Of a DNA stretch of 64,000 bases, positions 11,179-19,924 are shown one piece after another (position 1 is the stretch's first letter; every line of letters begins with the position of its first letter). The notes beneath the pieces were generated by a model that saw only the letters and a list, made by a program, of their open reading frames with translations, did no database searches and was not told the origin of the DNA. Source of the stretch: Stenotrophomonas sp. 364. Its GTDB lineage: Bacteria; Pseudomonadota; Gammaproteobacteria; Xanthomonadales; Xanthomonadaceae. Position numbers and translations under genes: made by a program. Where the stretch lies: positions 4,008,001 through 4,072,000 of the forward strand of contig NZ_CP047135.1 of the NCBI RefSeq assembly GCF_009832905.1. The letters run 5' to 3'.

Positions 11179-12216
11179 TCAGCCGTCCGCGCGGATGCGC
11201 TGGGTGGCCGCCACGTACTGCGCCATGCGCGAACGGGCACTGCCGTCGGCAATGGCCGCCCGGGCGCGGGCCAGGCCGTCGGCGATGCTGTCGGCCACGC
11301 CGGCCACATACAGGGCCGCACCGGCGTTGAGAGCCACGATATCCAGCGCCGGGCCGGGCTGGTTGTCGAGCACCGCGCGCAGCATCGCAATCGACTCGTC
11401 GGGGTTGGCCACCTTCAGGTTGCGACTGGCCGACATCGCAATGCCGAAGTCTTCCGGGTGGATCTCGTACTCGCGCACCTTGCCGTCGCGCAGCTCGCCC
11501 ACCAGCGTGCCGGCGCCCAGCGAGATCTCGTCCATGTTGTCGCGGCCCCACACCACCAGCGCACGTTCGGCGCCCAGCTCGCGCAGCACACGCGCCTGGA
11601 TGCCGACCAGATCGGGGTGGAACACACCCATCAGCACGTTGGTGGCGCCCACCGGGTTGGTCAGCGGACCCAGGATGTTGAAGATGGTGCGCACGCCCAT
11701 CTCGCGGCGGACCGGTGCCACCACCTTCATCGCCGGGTGGTGCATCGGCGCGAACATGAAGCCGATACCGGTCTCGGTGATGGCGCGCGCCACCTCATCA
11801 GGCCGCAGGTCGATGACCGCGCCCAACGCTTCCACCGCATCGGCGCTGCCGGACTTGGACGACACGCTGCGGTTGCCGTGCTTGGCCACCTTGGCGCCGG
11901 CCGCCGCCACCACGAACATCGCGCAGGTGGAGATATTGAAGGTGTGCGAGCCGTCGCCACCGGTCCCCACGATGTCCACCAGATGGCTCTTGTCGTCCAC
12001 CGGCACGGCCAACGCCAGCTCACGCATTACCGTGGCCGCGCCGGCAATTTCGCCCACCGTTTCCTTTTTGACCCGCAGGCCGGTGAGGATCGCGGCGGTC
12101 ATCACCGGCGAGACGTCACCGCGCATCACCTGGCGCATCAGGTCGACCATTTCGTCGAAGAAGATTTCGCGGTGCTCGATGGTGCGCTGCAGGGCTTCCT
12201 GGGGGGAGAAGGTCAT
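11179..12216 (-). CDS. trpD: Anthranilate phosphoribosyltransferase
   Basis: A 345-residue enzyme that joins anthranilate to PRPP. The PRPP/Mg site is seen as [17 protein letters not shown], then [21 protein letters not shown] and [11 protein letters not shown]. It is not fused to the TrpG glutaminase, which has its own gene 32 bases upstream. Part of the trpG-trpD-trpC cluster transcribed leftward. Confidence 0.97.
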   Translation of the reverse strand: MTFSPQEALQRTIEHREIFFDEMVDLMRQVMRGDVSPVMTAAILTGLRVKKETVGEIAGAATVMRELALAVPVDDKSHLVDIVGTGGDGSHTFNISTCAMFVVAAAGAKVAKHGNRSVSSKSGSADAVEALGAVIDLRPDEVARAITETGIGFMFAPMHHPAMKVVAPVRREMGVRTIFNILGPLTNPVGATNVLMGVFHPDLVGIQARVLRELGAERALVVWGRDNMDEISLGAGTLVGELRDGKVREYEIHPEDFGIAMSASRNLKVANPDESIAMLRAVLDNQPGPALDIVALNAGAALYVAGVADSIADGLARARAAIADGSARSRMAQYVAATQRIRADG

Positions 12217-12248
12217 GCGGGGTCCTTTGTGGTGCGGATGCGGCGCGC

Positions 12249-12827
<579 letters not shown>

Positions 12828-12829
12828 GG

Positions 12830-13618
12830 TCAGGGTCCGTCTTGAATGAGGAAAATGGCGTACACGTTTTCCGTGTACGTGATGGGCGCGGCGGTGAGCA
12901 GTTCGCCGCCCGACGACGCGCGATAGCGCGATCCGGTCACGGCCACCTTGTCCAGCGTTGTGCTTTCTCCACCGGAGCCGAAGCCATCCCGGCCGGGCGT
13001 GCCCCAGGTGCCGGCCTGCACGCCATAAGCGAAGTTCGGCGCGACGTCGGAAATGCTGTACAGGCCGGTGATCTTCGTGCCGTAGGCGCCAGCCAGGCCC
13101 TTGGCCGATTCGCGCGTCTGCGCCGCGGCCTCGGCCTTCAGTTCGCCACGCAGGCGGCTTTCACCCGAATACGTGGGTTCAGCGGTACTGACCTGGACCT
13201 CGCGGCTGGCCTTCAGCTCACCCAGGAAGGCTTTCAGCGCCTGCGCGTCCGGGAATTCGGCCTTCAGGTCGCGCCGGGCGGCGGTGCCGTTGAACACCTC
13301 CTCATCGTTGCGATAGCGCGTAGAGGGCGCGATGCTCAGGTTGGCGGCGCGCACGCTGCCGTCGATGGCGCCATGCTGGGCAAACAGCTGCAGCACCCGC
13401 TCGGCGTTGGCCTGTACGCGGGCGCGGGCAGTGTCGGTCTGCATGTCGATCGATTCCAGCGCCACCTTCACCGTGAAGCGGTCCGGCATCACCGCGCGGG
13501 TGGCACTGCCCTTGACCAGCAGATGGGGCTGCGAGGGAATGGTGTTGGCCTGCGCCCACACGTTCGGGGCCACCATGGCCAGCGTCGACGACAGCAGCAG
13601 TGCGGGCAGCAGCTTCAT
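12830..13618 (-). CDS. Periplasmic SIMPL-domain (DUF541) protein
   Basis: A 262-residue protein with a clean signal peptide (residues 1-22, cut after VWAQA). The SIMPL/DUF541 pattern follows: [22 protein letters not shown], a central region with repeated amphipathic segments, and a C-terminal half rich in [22 protein letters not shown] proteins form oligomeric periplasmic or outer-membrane-linked shells of unclear role, sometimes tied to oxidative stress. It sits inside the trp cluster, 65 bases after trpE and 2 bases before trpG, yet has no known part in tryptophan synthesis. ATG 13618 is set by the signal peptide. Confidence 0.88.
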   Translation of the reverse strand: MKLLPALLLSSTLAMVAPNVWAQANTIPSQPHLLVKGSATRAVMPDRFTVKVALESIDMQTDTARARVQANAERVLQLFAQHGAIDGSVRAANLSIAPSTRYRNDEEVFNGTAARRDLKAEFPDAQALKAFLGELKASREVQVSTAEPTYSGESRLRGELKAEAAAQTRESAKGLAGAYGTKITGLYSISDVAPNFAYGVQAGTWGTPGRDGFGSGGESTTLDKVAVTGSRYRASSGGELLTAAPITYTENVYAIFLIQDGP

Positions 13619-13683
13619 GCGTTTGATCCTTGTCGGGTGTTGGATGCAGCGAACGCCGCGGCCAAGGCCACGGCACGGGAAAC

Positions 13684-15159
13684 TCACAGGCCCTTGGCCG
13701 CCTGCGCCACCGCACGGAACAACGCGCGGCCCTTGTTCATCGTCTCGTCCCATTCCTTGCCGGGATCGGAGTCGTACACGATGCCGGCACCGGCCTGCAC
13801 ATGCAGGCGGCCGTCCTTGATGACGGCGGTGCGGATCGCGATGGCGGTGTCGGCGTCGCCATGCCAGCCGATGTAGCCGATGCTGCCGGCGTAGACGTTG
13901 CGCTTGATCGGCTCCAGCTCGCGGATCACTTCCAGCGCGCGGATCTTCGGGGCGCCACTGACAGTGCCGGCCGGGAAGGTTGCACGCAGCACGTCGGCGT
14001 AGCTCAGGCCGGGCTGCAGTTTGCCGGTCACTTCGCTGACGATATGCATGACGTGGCTGTAGCGCTCGATAACGAACTGTTCGCCCACTTCCACCGTGCC
14101 CGCCTGCGAGACACGGCCTGCATCGTTGCGCCCCAGGTCGATCAGCATCAGGTGCTCGGCGCGCTCCTTGGGATCGGCCAGCAGTTCGGCTTCCAGGGCG
14201 TTGTCTTCTTCCACGGTGGCCCCGCGCGGGCGGGTGCCGGCGATCGGGCGCACGGTGACGTTGCCCTCCTGCAGGCGTACCAGGATTTCCGGCGAGGAGC
14301 CCACCACCTGCACGTCACCGGTATCCAGGAAGTACATGTACGGCGACGGATTCAGCGCGCGCAGCGCACGGTACACATCCACCGGGCGCGCCTTGAACGG
14401 CACGCTCAGGCGCTGGCTGAGCACCACCTGGAAGATGTCGCCGGCACGGATGTAGTCCTTGGATTTGTCGACCGCGGCAATGAAGCCCTCGCGGGTGAAG
14501 CCGGACACGAAGTCGTTCTCGTCGAGCACGTCGCGGGTGATCGGCGCCGGGTAGCCCGCGCCCGGTGCACGCAGCTTGGCCACCAGCGCATCGAGCTTGG
14601 CCTGTGCCTGGTCCCACGCCCCGGGCTGGCCCGGGTCGGCGTGCACGATCAGGTACAGGCGGCCCTTGAGGTTGTCGAACACCGCCAGCTCTTCGGAGTG
14701 CAGCAGCAGGATGTCCGGCGTGCCCAGTTCGTCGCGGCCGCGCGGCGCGGCCAAGCGTGGCTCGATGTAGCCGATGCACTCGAACCCGAACCAGCCCACC
14801 AGACCGCCGGTGAAGCCCGGCAGGCCGGCCAGCTTGGGCACCGAATGGGCGCTGCGCAGCGTCTCGACCTCGGCGAACGGGTCGGCCACCTCACGGGTTT
14901 CGACCACCTGACCCGATTCGCTGACGGTCAGGGTGTGGCCGTGGAAGGCATACACCCGGCGCGCCGGCAGGCCGATGATGGAATAGCGCCCGAAGCGCTC
15001 GCCGCCCTCGACCGACTCAAACAGATAGGTATGCGGGCCGTCGGCGAGCTTCAGATAGACCGAAAGCGGCGTGTCCAGGTCGGACAGCACTTCGCGGACG
15101 ACGGGGATGCGGGTGTGGCCTTCAGCGGCCTGCTGCTGGAACTGCTCGAACGTGATCAA
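13684..15159 (-). CDS. trpE: Anthranilate synthase component I
   Basis: A 491-residue chorismate-utilising enzyme that makes anthranilate with TrpG ammonia. The N-terminal feedback region has LFESVEGGERFGRYSIIG. The catalytic half shows VVGSSPEILVR, RPIAGTRPRG, LIDLGRNDAGRV and GTVSGAPKIRALEVI. I place the start at TTG 15159 because CGGAAGGAAAG lies just upstream in the mRNA and family similarity begins at ITFEQFQQQ. A longer frame to 15207 has no such site. The ribosome site can pair with an upstream CUUUCUUCCG, and a Trp-rich leader frame overlaps the start, so translation is probably controlled by tryptophan supply. Confidence 0.95.
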   Translation of the reverse strand: MITFEQFQQQAAEGHTRIPVVREVLSDLDTPLSVYLKLADGPHTYLFESVEGGERFGRYSIIGLPARRVYAFHGHTLTVSESGQVVETREVADPFAEVETLRSAHSVPKLAGLPGFTGGLVGWFGFECIGYIEPRLAAPRGRDELGTPDILLLHSEELAVFDNLKGRLYLIVHADPGQPGAWDQAQAKLDALVAKLRAPGAGYPAPITRDVLDENDFVSGFTREGFIAAVDKSKDYIRAGDIFQVVLSQRLSVPFKARPVDVYRALRALNPSPYMYFLDTGDVQVVGSSPEILVRLQEGNVTVRPIAGTRPRGATVEEDNALEAELLADPKERAEHLMLIDLGRNDAGRVSQAGTVEVGEQFVIERYSHVMHIVSEVTGKLQPGLSYADVLRATFPAGTVSGAPKIRALEVIRELEPIKRNVYAGSIGYIGWHGDADTAIAIRTAVIKDGRLHVQAGAGIVYDSDPGKEWDETMNKGRALFRAVAQAAKGL

Positions 15160-15271
15160 GACGACTTTCCTTCCGGGATGCGGCGGGGGTGGGACGGACG
15201 ACGGCAACAGGCCACCATCGCCACCAACGGCGAGCGGAAGAAAGGGTATGCAGGGTCGTCAGAATGGACAC
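15122..15271 (-). CDS. Candidate trp leader peptide (Trp-Trp-Arg-Trp-Trp)
   Basis: A 49-codon frame from GTG 15271 that contains ARRWWRWWP, with Trp codons 16, 17, 19 and 20 at 15226-15221 and 15217-15212. Four UGG codons in five is very rare by chance and is the mark of a tryptophan-sensing leader. The frame does not stop before trpE: it runs 38 bases past the trpE start. No strong ribosome site precedes the GTG, so initiation may be weak or start elsewhere. The frame lies between the yegS-like gene and trpE, on the trpE strand. Confidence 0.55.
   Translation of the reverse strand: MSILTTLHTLSSARRWWRWWPVAVVRPTPAASRKESRLDHVRAVPAAGR
15165..15244 (-). promoter_or_regulatory. Possible SD-sequestering hairpin controlling trpE
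   Basis: In the mRNA, CUUUCUUCCG (15244-15235, just before the Trp codons) can pair with CGGAAGGAAAG (15175-15165), the trpE ribosome site, giving 10 base pairs with one bulged G. Nested inside, GGUGG of the Trp codons can pair with CCACC. A ribosome stalled at the first Trp codon would cover the upstream strand and free the trpE site. No U-run follows any stem, so this is not a transcription terminator. Confidence 0.5.
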
Positions 15272-15297
15272 CCGGTGACTGTATCGCAGCAGGGGGT

Positions 15298-15314
15298 GCC
15301 AGGGAAACCCTGGC
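15298..15314 (-). other. Small hairpin between yegS-like gene and trpE leader
   Basis: GCCAGGG, loop TTT, CCCTGGC: 7 perfect pairs without a T-run, 17 bases after the yegS-like stop. It may mark the 3' end of that transcript or be part of the trp leader region. Confidence 0.4.
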
Positions 15315-15330
15315 GCGCAGGCCCGTTCGG

Positions 15331-16263
15331 TCAGGGCGGCGACAGCAGGTGGCTGCCCGGGTGCAGGTGCATGCGGACCCGCGCGGCCACGCATTCGATA
15401 CGGAACTGGCGGGCCTTCACCGGCTCGCCGTCCAGGTTCAGGGTGATCGGCTGCTCGGCCTCGATCTCCACCCACGGCGCGCGGGTGCGATGGGCCACCT
15501 GCTCCAGCGCCCCCTGCTTGCCGCCCTTGAGCAGCGCGCCGATGGTCGAGGCGACTTCGCCGGTGAGTTCGGGAATCACGGTCACATCGAGCAGACCGTC
15601 GTCGATCACGGCATCCGGGCACAGCACCTGCCCGCCGCCGGCCTGGCGCCCGTTGCCGATGCCGAGCGCGATGAAGCCACCTTCCCAGTCGAAGCCCGGG
15701 GCGCGCAGGCGGGCACGGATCGGATCGATCCGGCCCAGCCGCGAGATGCCGGTCACCAGGTAGGCCAGGCCGCCGAGGACCTTCTTCAGGCCTTCATCGG
15801 TTTCCACGGTGACCTCGGTTCCAAAGCCGCCGCTGGCGACATTGGCGCACCACCAGCGCTTGCCGTCGGCATCGATGTTCAGCAGGTCGACCGGGCGGGC
15901 CGCCTCCTGTTCGATCAACGTCAGCGCCTCCAGCGGCGCATCGGGAATGCCCGCGGCGGTGGCGAAATCATTGGCCGTGCCCAGCGGCACCAGGCCCAGC
16001 GAAGGCAGCGCGTCGGCGGGCTCCGGCCGGTGCGCGAGGGTTTCGGCCACTTCGCTCAGGGTGCCGTCGCCCCCGGCGGCGATGATGGTATCCACCCCAT
16101 GCTCGATCGCCTCGGCCACGTAGCGCTCGGCGTCACCGTCCTCCCAGGTCACCCGCACCTCCAGCTGCACACCCCGCTCGCGCATGGCGTGCACGGCCTC
16201 GCGCAGATCCGTATTGCCGGTGGACTTGCCGTTGAGGATCAGACGCCAGCGGGTACGGCTCAT
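15331..16263 (-). CDS. YegS-like lipid kinase (diacylglycerol kinase family)
   Basis: A 310-residue soluble kinase of the DAGK catalytic family. The nucleotide site reads [11 protein letters not shown] and [13 protein letters not shown], followed by the beta-sandwich half with [13 protein letters not shown], the [18 protein letters not shown] block and the closing DGEPVKA. YegS phosphorylates phosphatidylglycerol in vitro; the native substrate is unsettled. ATG 16263 gives a family-length protein starting [13 protein letters not shown]. It lies 60 bases upstream of the trp leader on the same strand. Confidence 0.9.
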   Translation of the reverse strand: MSRTRWRLILNGKSTGNTDLREAVHAMRERGVQLEVRVTWEDGDAERYVAEAIEHGVDTIIAAGGDGTLSEVAETLAHRPEPADALPSLGLVPLGTANDFATAAGIPDAPLEALTLIEQEAARPVDLLNIDADGKRWWCANVASGGFGTEVTVETDEGLKKVLGGLAYLVTGISRLGRIDPIRARLRAPGFDWEGGFIALGIGNGRQAGGGQVLCPDAVIDDGLLDVTVIPELTGEVASTIGALLKGGKQGALEQVAHRTRAPWVEIEAEQPITLNLDGEPVKARQFRIECVAARVRMHLHPGSHLLSPP

Positions 16264-16344
16264 GCAGCACTTCCACGAGAGGGGGAGGCGCAGGCTAGCA
16301 GGGCCGCCGTCGAGACCGGTGAACGTCATCAAACGGTCACCGAA

Positions 16345-16444
16345 GGCCCGGAGAATGGAAGGCCATAGCAGGGACGATGGATGGAGGCAGGATCAGCCTC
16401 CGAGTATTCCCAGGGCCGCATCCGTGAGGGTGCGGCCTTTTTTT
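16345..16444 (+). ncRNA. Candidate small RNA with GGA-loop hairpin and own terminator
   Basis: Plus strand, between two minus-strand genes. A perfect stem GGAGGC/GCCTCC (16383-16401) exposes the loop AGGATCA, the A-GGA-in-loop form bound by RsmA/CsrA. Several more GGA triplets precede it (GCAGGGACGATGGATGG). A Rho-independent terminator on the same strand follows 12 bases later. No start codon with a plausible frame explains a plus-strand terminator here. The 5' end is a guess; no clear sigma-70 promoter was found. Confidence 0.5.
16414..16444 (+). terminator. Rho-independent terminator (plus strand, no upstream gene)
   Basis: Stem GGCCGCATC/GGTGCGGCC (one mismatch region) with loop CGTGAG, followed by an unbroken run of seven T. 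Direction is plus, although both flanking genes are on the minus strand, so it must end some other transcript. Confidence 0.8.
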
Positions 16445-16458
16445 GTCCTGCGATGAGC

Positions 16459-16483
16459 GCAGCCGGCCAACGGTCGGCGCTAC
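16459..16483 (-). repeat. SMAG/REP palindrome
   Basis: Minus-strand GTAG head (CTAC at 16480-16483 on the plus strand), stem GCCGACC/GGCCGGC with one mismatch, 7 bases from the end of the acetyltransferase gene. Confidence 0.75.
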
Positions 16484-16489
16484 GGGTGC

Positions 16490-16978
16490 TCAGCCTTCGG
16501 CAAAGGTCAGCAACGCCTCACCTTCCATCCGGTACACCGTCCACTCGCTCTGCGGCTTGGCCCCCGCCGCTTCATAGAACTTGATCGCCGGTTCGTTCCA
16601 GTCCAGTACCGACCATTCAAACCGCCCGCAGTTTTCAGCCACCGCGATGCGCGCAATGTGCTGCAGCAGCGCCTTTCCCGCACCGCTGCCGCGGCTGTCC
16701 GGGCTGACGTACAGGTCTTCCAGGTAGATGCCGTTGCGGCCCAGCCAGGTGGAATAGTTGTAGAAATACACGGCGTAGCCGATGGCCGCGCCGTTGGCTT
16801 CGCAGATCAGCGCGTGCGCCTTGGCCGCCGGCCCGAACAGGCTGGCACGGATGCCGGCCTCGTCGGTCTGCACCGACGACTCGGCCTTTTCATAGATCGC
16901 CAGTTCGCGGATGAAGCGCAGGATCAGCGCTGCATCGTCGGCGGTGGCCACGCGGATGCTCACGGTAGCCACCGTCAT
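16490..16978 (-). CDS. GNAT-family N-acetyltransferase (SSAT/diamine type)
   Basis: A 162-residue acetyl-CoA transferase. It opens with IRVATADDAALILRFIRELAIYEK, the beginning of the spermidine/spermine-type (SSAT-like) GNAT group. The acetyl-CoA site is LYVSPDSRGSGAGKALLQHIA, with the preceding beta-strand GIYLEDLYV and a C-terminal WNEPAIKFYEAAGAK. Polyamine or thialysine-like substrates are possible but not proven. It begins 3 bases after the rpe stop and is surely co-transcribed with it. Confidence 0.88.
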   Translation of the reverse strand: MTVATVSIRVATADDAALILRFIRELAIYEKAESSVQTDEAGIRASLFGPAAKAHALICEANGAAIGYAVYFYNYSTWLGRNGIYLEDLYVSPDSRGSGAGKALLQHIARIAVAENCGRFEWSVLDWNEPAIKFYEAAGAKPQSEWTVYRMEGEALLTFAEG

Positions 16979-16981
16979 GGC

Positions 16982-17659
16982 TCAGCCCCGCGCCTGGGCG
17001 ACGTTCTGGCGCATCTGCGCGATCACGTCCTGGTAGCTGGTCTTGGCGTTGAAGATCGCCGAGCCGGCCACGAAGGCGTCGGCACCGGCGGCGGCGATCG
17101 CACCGATGTTGTCGGCCTTCACCCCGCCGTCGATCTCCAGGCGGATGTCGCGCCCGCTGGCATCGATCTTCTGGCGGACCACGCGCAGCTTGTCCAGCGC
17201 CGAGGGAATGAAGGCCTGGCCGCCGAAGCCCGGGTTGACGGACATCAGCAGCACCAGGTCCAGGTCGTCCAGCACCCAGTCCAGGATGTCCACCGGGGTG
17301 CCGGGGTTGAGCACCAGGCCGGGCTTGCAGCCCAGCGAACGGATCAGCTGGATGGTGCGGTGGACGTGGCGCGAGGCTTCCGGGTGGAAGCTGATGTAGG
17401 TGGCACCGGCTTCGGCGAAGTCCGGGATGATGCGGTCCACCGGCTCCACCATCAGGTGCACGTCGATCGGCGCGGTGACGCCGTGCTTGCGCAGGGCCTG
17501 GCAGACCATCGGGCCGATGGTCAGGTTGGGCACGTAGTGATTGTCCATCACATCGAAGTGCACCCAGTCCGCACCGGCGGCGAGCACGTTGTCCACCTCC
17601 TCCCCCAGGCGGGCGAAATTGGCGGACAGGATGGAGGGGGCGATGATGCAGTTGGACAT
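16982..17659 (-). CDS. rpe: Ribulose-phosphate 3-epimerase
   Basis: A 225-residue TIM-barrel enzyme that interconverts ribulose 5-phosphate and xylulose 5-phosphate in the pentose phosphate pathway. It shows [15 protein letters not shown] at the start, the metal/acid residues in [36 protein letters not shown] and the phosphate-binding AGSAIF. Length is normal. Upstream of the acetyltransferase and the trp block, as in other Xanthomonadaceae where rpe travels with trpE. Confidence 0.96.
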   Translation of the reverse strand: MSNCIIAPSILSANFARLGEEVDNVLAAGADWVHFDVMDNHYVPNLTIGPMVCQALRKHGVTAPIDVHLMVEPVDRIIPDFAEAGATYISFHPEASRHVHRTIQLIRSLGCKPGLVLNPGTPVDILDWVLDDLDLVLLMSVNPGFGGQAFIPSALDKLRVVRQKIDASGRDIRLEIDGGVKADNIGAIAAAGADAFVAGSAIFNAKTSYQDVIAQMRQNVAQARG

Positions 17660-17702
17660 GGCCGGGGCCTTCAGTACTTGGAAAGGGGCGCCCTGCGCGC
17701 GC

Positions 17703-18032
17703 TCAGCGCTTGCGCAGGGTCTTGATGCGGTCGTAGGCGGCGTTGAGCTGGCGCGACTTGCGCTCGGCCTGCTGGCGCAGCTCCGGGGCGGCGCCGACCA
17801 CCTTGTCGGGGTGGTACTGGGACATCAGCCGGCGGTAGGCCAGGTCGATCTCGGCGTCGGTGGCCTCGGAGGTCAGCCCCAGCTCGCGGTAGGGGTTCTC
17901 CTTGTTCAGGCGGAACCAGTCGGCGTCGAAGGCATGCCCGATCAGCAGCCCGACCACGGCACCAAACAGCGGATTGGGCCTGAACAGCAGGGCCCCGGCG
18001 ATGAATCCGAGCAGTTTTCCGTACCAGCGCAT
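17703..18032 (-). CDS. Small membrane-anchored J-domain protein (DjlA-like, lacking the TerB region)
   Basis: A 109-residue DnaJ-type co-chaperone. The N-terminus [35 protein letters not shown] is a Gly-rich membrane segment like that of DjlA. The C-terminal half is a J domain ([24 protein letters not shown]) with the HPDK loop that stimulates DnaK. Full DjlA (about 270 residues) has a TerB-like domain between these two parts; here it is missing. The order of parts suggests a compact DjlA variant at the inner membrane. It lies 43 bases upstream of rpe on the same strand. Confidence 0.88.
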   Translation of the reverse strand: MRWYGKLLGFIAGALLFRPNPLFGAVVGLLIGHAFDADWFRLNKENPYRELGLTSEATDAEIDLAYRRLMSQYHPDKVVGAAPELRQQAERKSRQLNAAYDRIKTLRKR

Positions 18033-18174
18033 GGTCGTCTGGGCGGCCGTGGCAACAAAGGAGCCTCATTTTACGTCACAGCGGGCCCAACCCGCTTTAC
18101 ACTAGGCCGCCCGCTGTCTGTGCGGGCCCTCAGGGTCCCTTGGACGGCTGTCATGACAAGCCCCAGGAGTGCCC

Positions 18175-19101
18175 GTGCCGACCACGTTGTTGCAATCCGA
18201 TCTCCCCGGCCTGCCCTTGCGCCATCGCGGCAAGGTGCGTGATGTTTTTGACATTCCGCGCGACCGGCTGCCCGCCGGCACGCCGCCGGGGGACTACCTG
18301 CTGATGGTCGCCACCGACCGTCTGTCGGCCTTCGACGTGGTGCTGCCCGATCCGATCCCGGGCAAGGGCGAAATGCTCTGCCAGGTATCGAACTTCTGGT
18401 TCGCCAAGACCGCCCACCTGATGCCCAACCACCTGACCGGCATCGACGTGGCCAGCGTGCTGCCCGAGGGCGTGGACCCGGCCCTGTACGCCAAGCGCGC
18501 GGTGGTTACCCGCAAGCTCAAGCCGGTGCCGGTGGAAGCCATCGCCCGCGGCTACCTGATCGGCAGCGGCTGGAAGGATTACCAGCGCACCGGCAAGGTC
18601 AGCGGCATCGACCTGCCCGACGGCCTGCGCCAGGCCGAGCAGCTGCCCGAGCCGATCTTCACCCCCTCGACCAAGGCCGCCGTCGGCGACCATGACGAGA
18701 ACATCGATTTCGATGCAATGGTGAAGGCCGTCGGTGCCGACCTCGCCGAGCGCGTGCGTGATGCCACCCTGCGCATCTACAAGTTCGCCGCCGACTACGC
18801 CCGCGAACGCGGCATCATCCTGGCCGACACCAAGTTCGAGTTCGGTACCGATGAAGACGGCCGCCTGTACATCATGGACGAGATGCTGACCCCGGACTCC
18901 TCGCGCTATTGGCCGGCCGACGAGTACGAGGTGGGCACCAGCCCGCCGAGCTACGACAAGCAGTTCGTGCGCGACTACCTGGAGACGCTGGACTGGGGCA
19001 AGACCGCCCCGGGCCCGAGCATCCCGGCCGAGATCATCGAGCGCACCCGCGCCAAGTACGCCGAGGCGCTGCAGCGCCTGGCCGGCATCTCGGTCGACTG
19101 A
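18175..19101 (+). CDS. purC: Phosphoribosylaminoimidazole-succinocarboxamide synthase
   Basis: A 308-residue SAICAR synthetase that condenses CAIR with aspartate, the eighth step of purine synthesis. It has [51 protein letters not shown], the [29 protein letters not shown] block and a C-terminal helix, like the longer eukaryote-like PurC form. Two GTG starts are in frame (18169, 18175). AGGAG at 18165-18169 fits GTG 18175. Monocistronic, divergent from the J-domain gene. Confidence 0.95.
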   Translation: MPTTLLQSDLPGLPLRHRGKVRDVFDIPRDRLPAGTPPGDYLLMVATDRLSAFDVVLPDPIPGKGEMLCQVSNFWFAKTAHLMPNHLTGIDVASVLPEGVDPALYAKRAVVTRKLKPVPVEAIARGYLIGSGWKDYQRTGKVSGIDLPDGLRQAEQLPEPIFTPSTKAAVGDHDENIDFDAMVKAVGADLAERVRDATLRIYKFAADYARERGIILADTKFEFGTDEDGRLYIMDEMLTPDSSRYWPADEYEVGTSPPSYDKQFVRDYLETLDWGKTAPGPSIPAEIIERTRAKYAEALQRLAGISVD

Positions 19102-19141
19102 TTCGCCTGCGCCCCCGGCTGTGATGGCCGGGGGTCCCCGC

Positions 19142-19166
19142 GTAGAGTCGACCGTTGGTCGACTGC
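19142..19166 (+). repeat. SMAG/REP palindrome (GTAG head)
   Basis: GTAG-AGTCGACC-GTT-GGTCGACT-GC. The stem carries a compensatory change (GTCGACC/GGTCGAC) relative to the common form. Confidence 0.8.
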
Positions 19167-19194
19167 CGCGGACGTTGGTCGCCTATCGCGTGCA

Positions 19195-19373
19195 GCGCGA
19201 GGGGATCGTCTGGGCGAGGAGCAGCCGACCAACGGTCGGCTCTACCTACTGGGCCGGAGCGCGAGGGGATCGTCTGGGCGAGGAGCAGCCGACCAACGGT
19301 CGGCTCTACCTACTGGGCCGGAGCGCGAAGGGATCGTCTGGGCGAGGAGCAGCCGACCAACGGTCGGCTCTAC
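19195..19373 (-). repeat. Tandem array of REP elements, 64-bp unit x 2.8
   Basis: Units at 19195-19258, 19259-19322 and 19323-19373 (cut short). Each holds the spacer GCGCGAGGGGATCGTCTGGG and one minus-strand SMAG palindrome (19221-19245, 19285-19309, 19349-19373). The copies are identical except for one G-to-A change in the third (GCGCGAAGGG), which points to recent duplication. This fills most of the purC to DUF962 gap. Confidence 0.9.
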
Positions 19374-19412
19374 CCGCCGGGGCGGTATGCTGTGCCGATC
19401 CTGGGAGGGAAC

Positions 19413-19895
19413 ATGACCACCACCACCGTCGCGCGCCCGATCGACCGCTACTTCGCCAGCTATTCCGACGACCACCGCAATGTGCTGAACCAGCACATCC
19501 ACGTGGTGGCGGTGCCGGCGATCCTCTGGTCGGTGGTGGCCCTGCTGTGGTGCCTGCCGCCGCTGGTCACCTGGTTCCAGAACGGGATCTGGTCGGCCTT
19601 TGCGATGTTCGCCGCGTGGTGCTTCTACAACCGGCTGTCGCGCTCGCTGGGCATCGGCATGCTGGTGCTCCTGTTCGTGTTCGGCTGCCTGTGCCGCCTG
19701 CTGGAGGCCGAGATCGGGCTGCATAACCTGATGTGGGTGGCCATCGGTGTGTTCGTGGTGGCCTGGATTGCACAGTTCATCGGCCACAAATTCGAAGGGC
19801 GCAAGCCGAGCTTCCTCACCGACCTGACCTACCTGCTGATCGGGCCGGCGTGGGTGGTGGCCAAGCTGTACCGGCGGTTGGGCGTGGCTTATTGA
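19413..19895 (+). CDS. Mpo1/DUF962 family membrane protein
   Basis: A 160-residue membrane protein with about four hydrophobic helices. It carries the family's conserved histidines: HIHVVAVP after the ERYF/YSDDHRN-like opening (residues about 11-33), EAEIGLHN, and IGHKFEGRKPSF near the C-terminus. The yeast member Mpo1 is an iron-dependent dioxygenase acting on 2-hydroxy fatty acids; a similar lipid role is possible here but unproven. ATG 19413 is chosen because GGGAGGG lies 5 bases upstream and the frame before it is only REP repeats. Confidence 0.88.
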   Translation: MTTTTVARPIDRYFASYSDDHRNVLNQHIHVVAVPAILWSVVALLWCLPPLVTWFQNGIWSAFAMFAAWCFYNRLSRSLGIGMLVLLFVFGCLCRLLEAEIGLHNLMWVAIGVFVVAWIAQFIGHKFEGRKPSFLTDLTYLLIGPAWVVAKLYRRLGVAY

Positions 19896-19903
19896 GGTGC
19901 CCC

Positions 19904-19924
19904 GTGCCGACCCACGGTCGGCAC
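19904..19924. repeat. REP-like palindrome
   Basis: GTGCCGACC-CAC-GGTCGGCAC, a perfect 9-bp stem 8 bases after the DUF962 stop, without the usual GTAG head. It may act as a transcript end. Confidence 0.65.

Noticed and set aside
15165..15271. Classical transcription attenuator in front of trpE
   Set aside because: There is no stem followed by a U run between the Trp codons and the trpE start. Only a ribosome-site-sequestering structure fits.
13630..16368. A 912-codon plus-strand frame over trpE and the yegS-like gene
   Set aside because: It is the GC-skew shadow of two well-supported minus-strand genes and has no ribosome site or domain pattern.
18033..18174. Purine riboswitch upstream of purC
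   Set aside because: The 140-base spacer lacks the conserved purine-aptamer core, and the region is short and GC-rich with no clear three-way junction.
19195..19373. CRISPR-like look of the regular repeats
   Set aside because: The spacers are themselves repeated, the unit contains the SMAG palindrome found all over the window, and no cas gene is present.
19102..19412. Protein-coding frames reading through the REP array upstream of the DUF962 gene
   Set aside because: The translated repeats (WARSSRPTVGS type) come only from the palindromes. The real start at 19413 has its own ribosome site.
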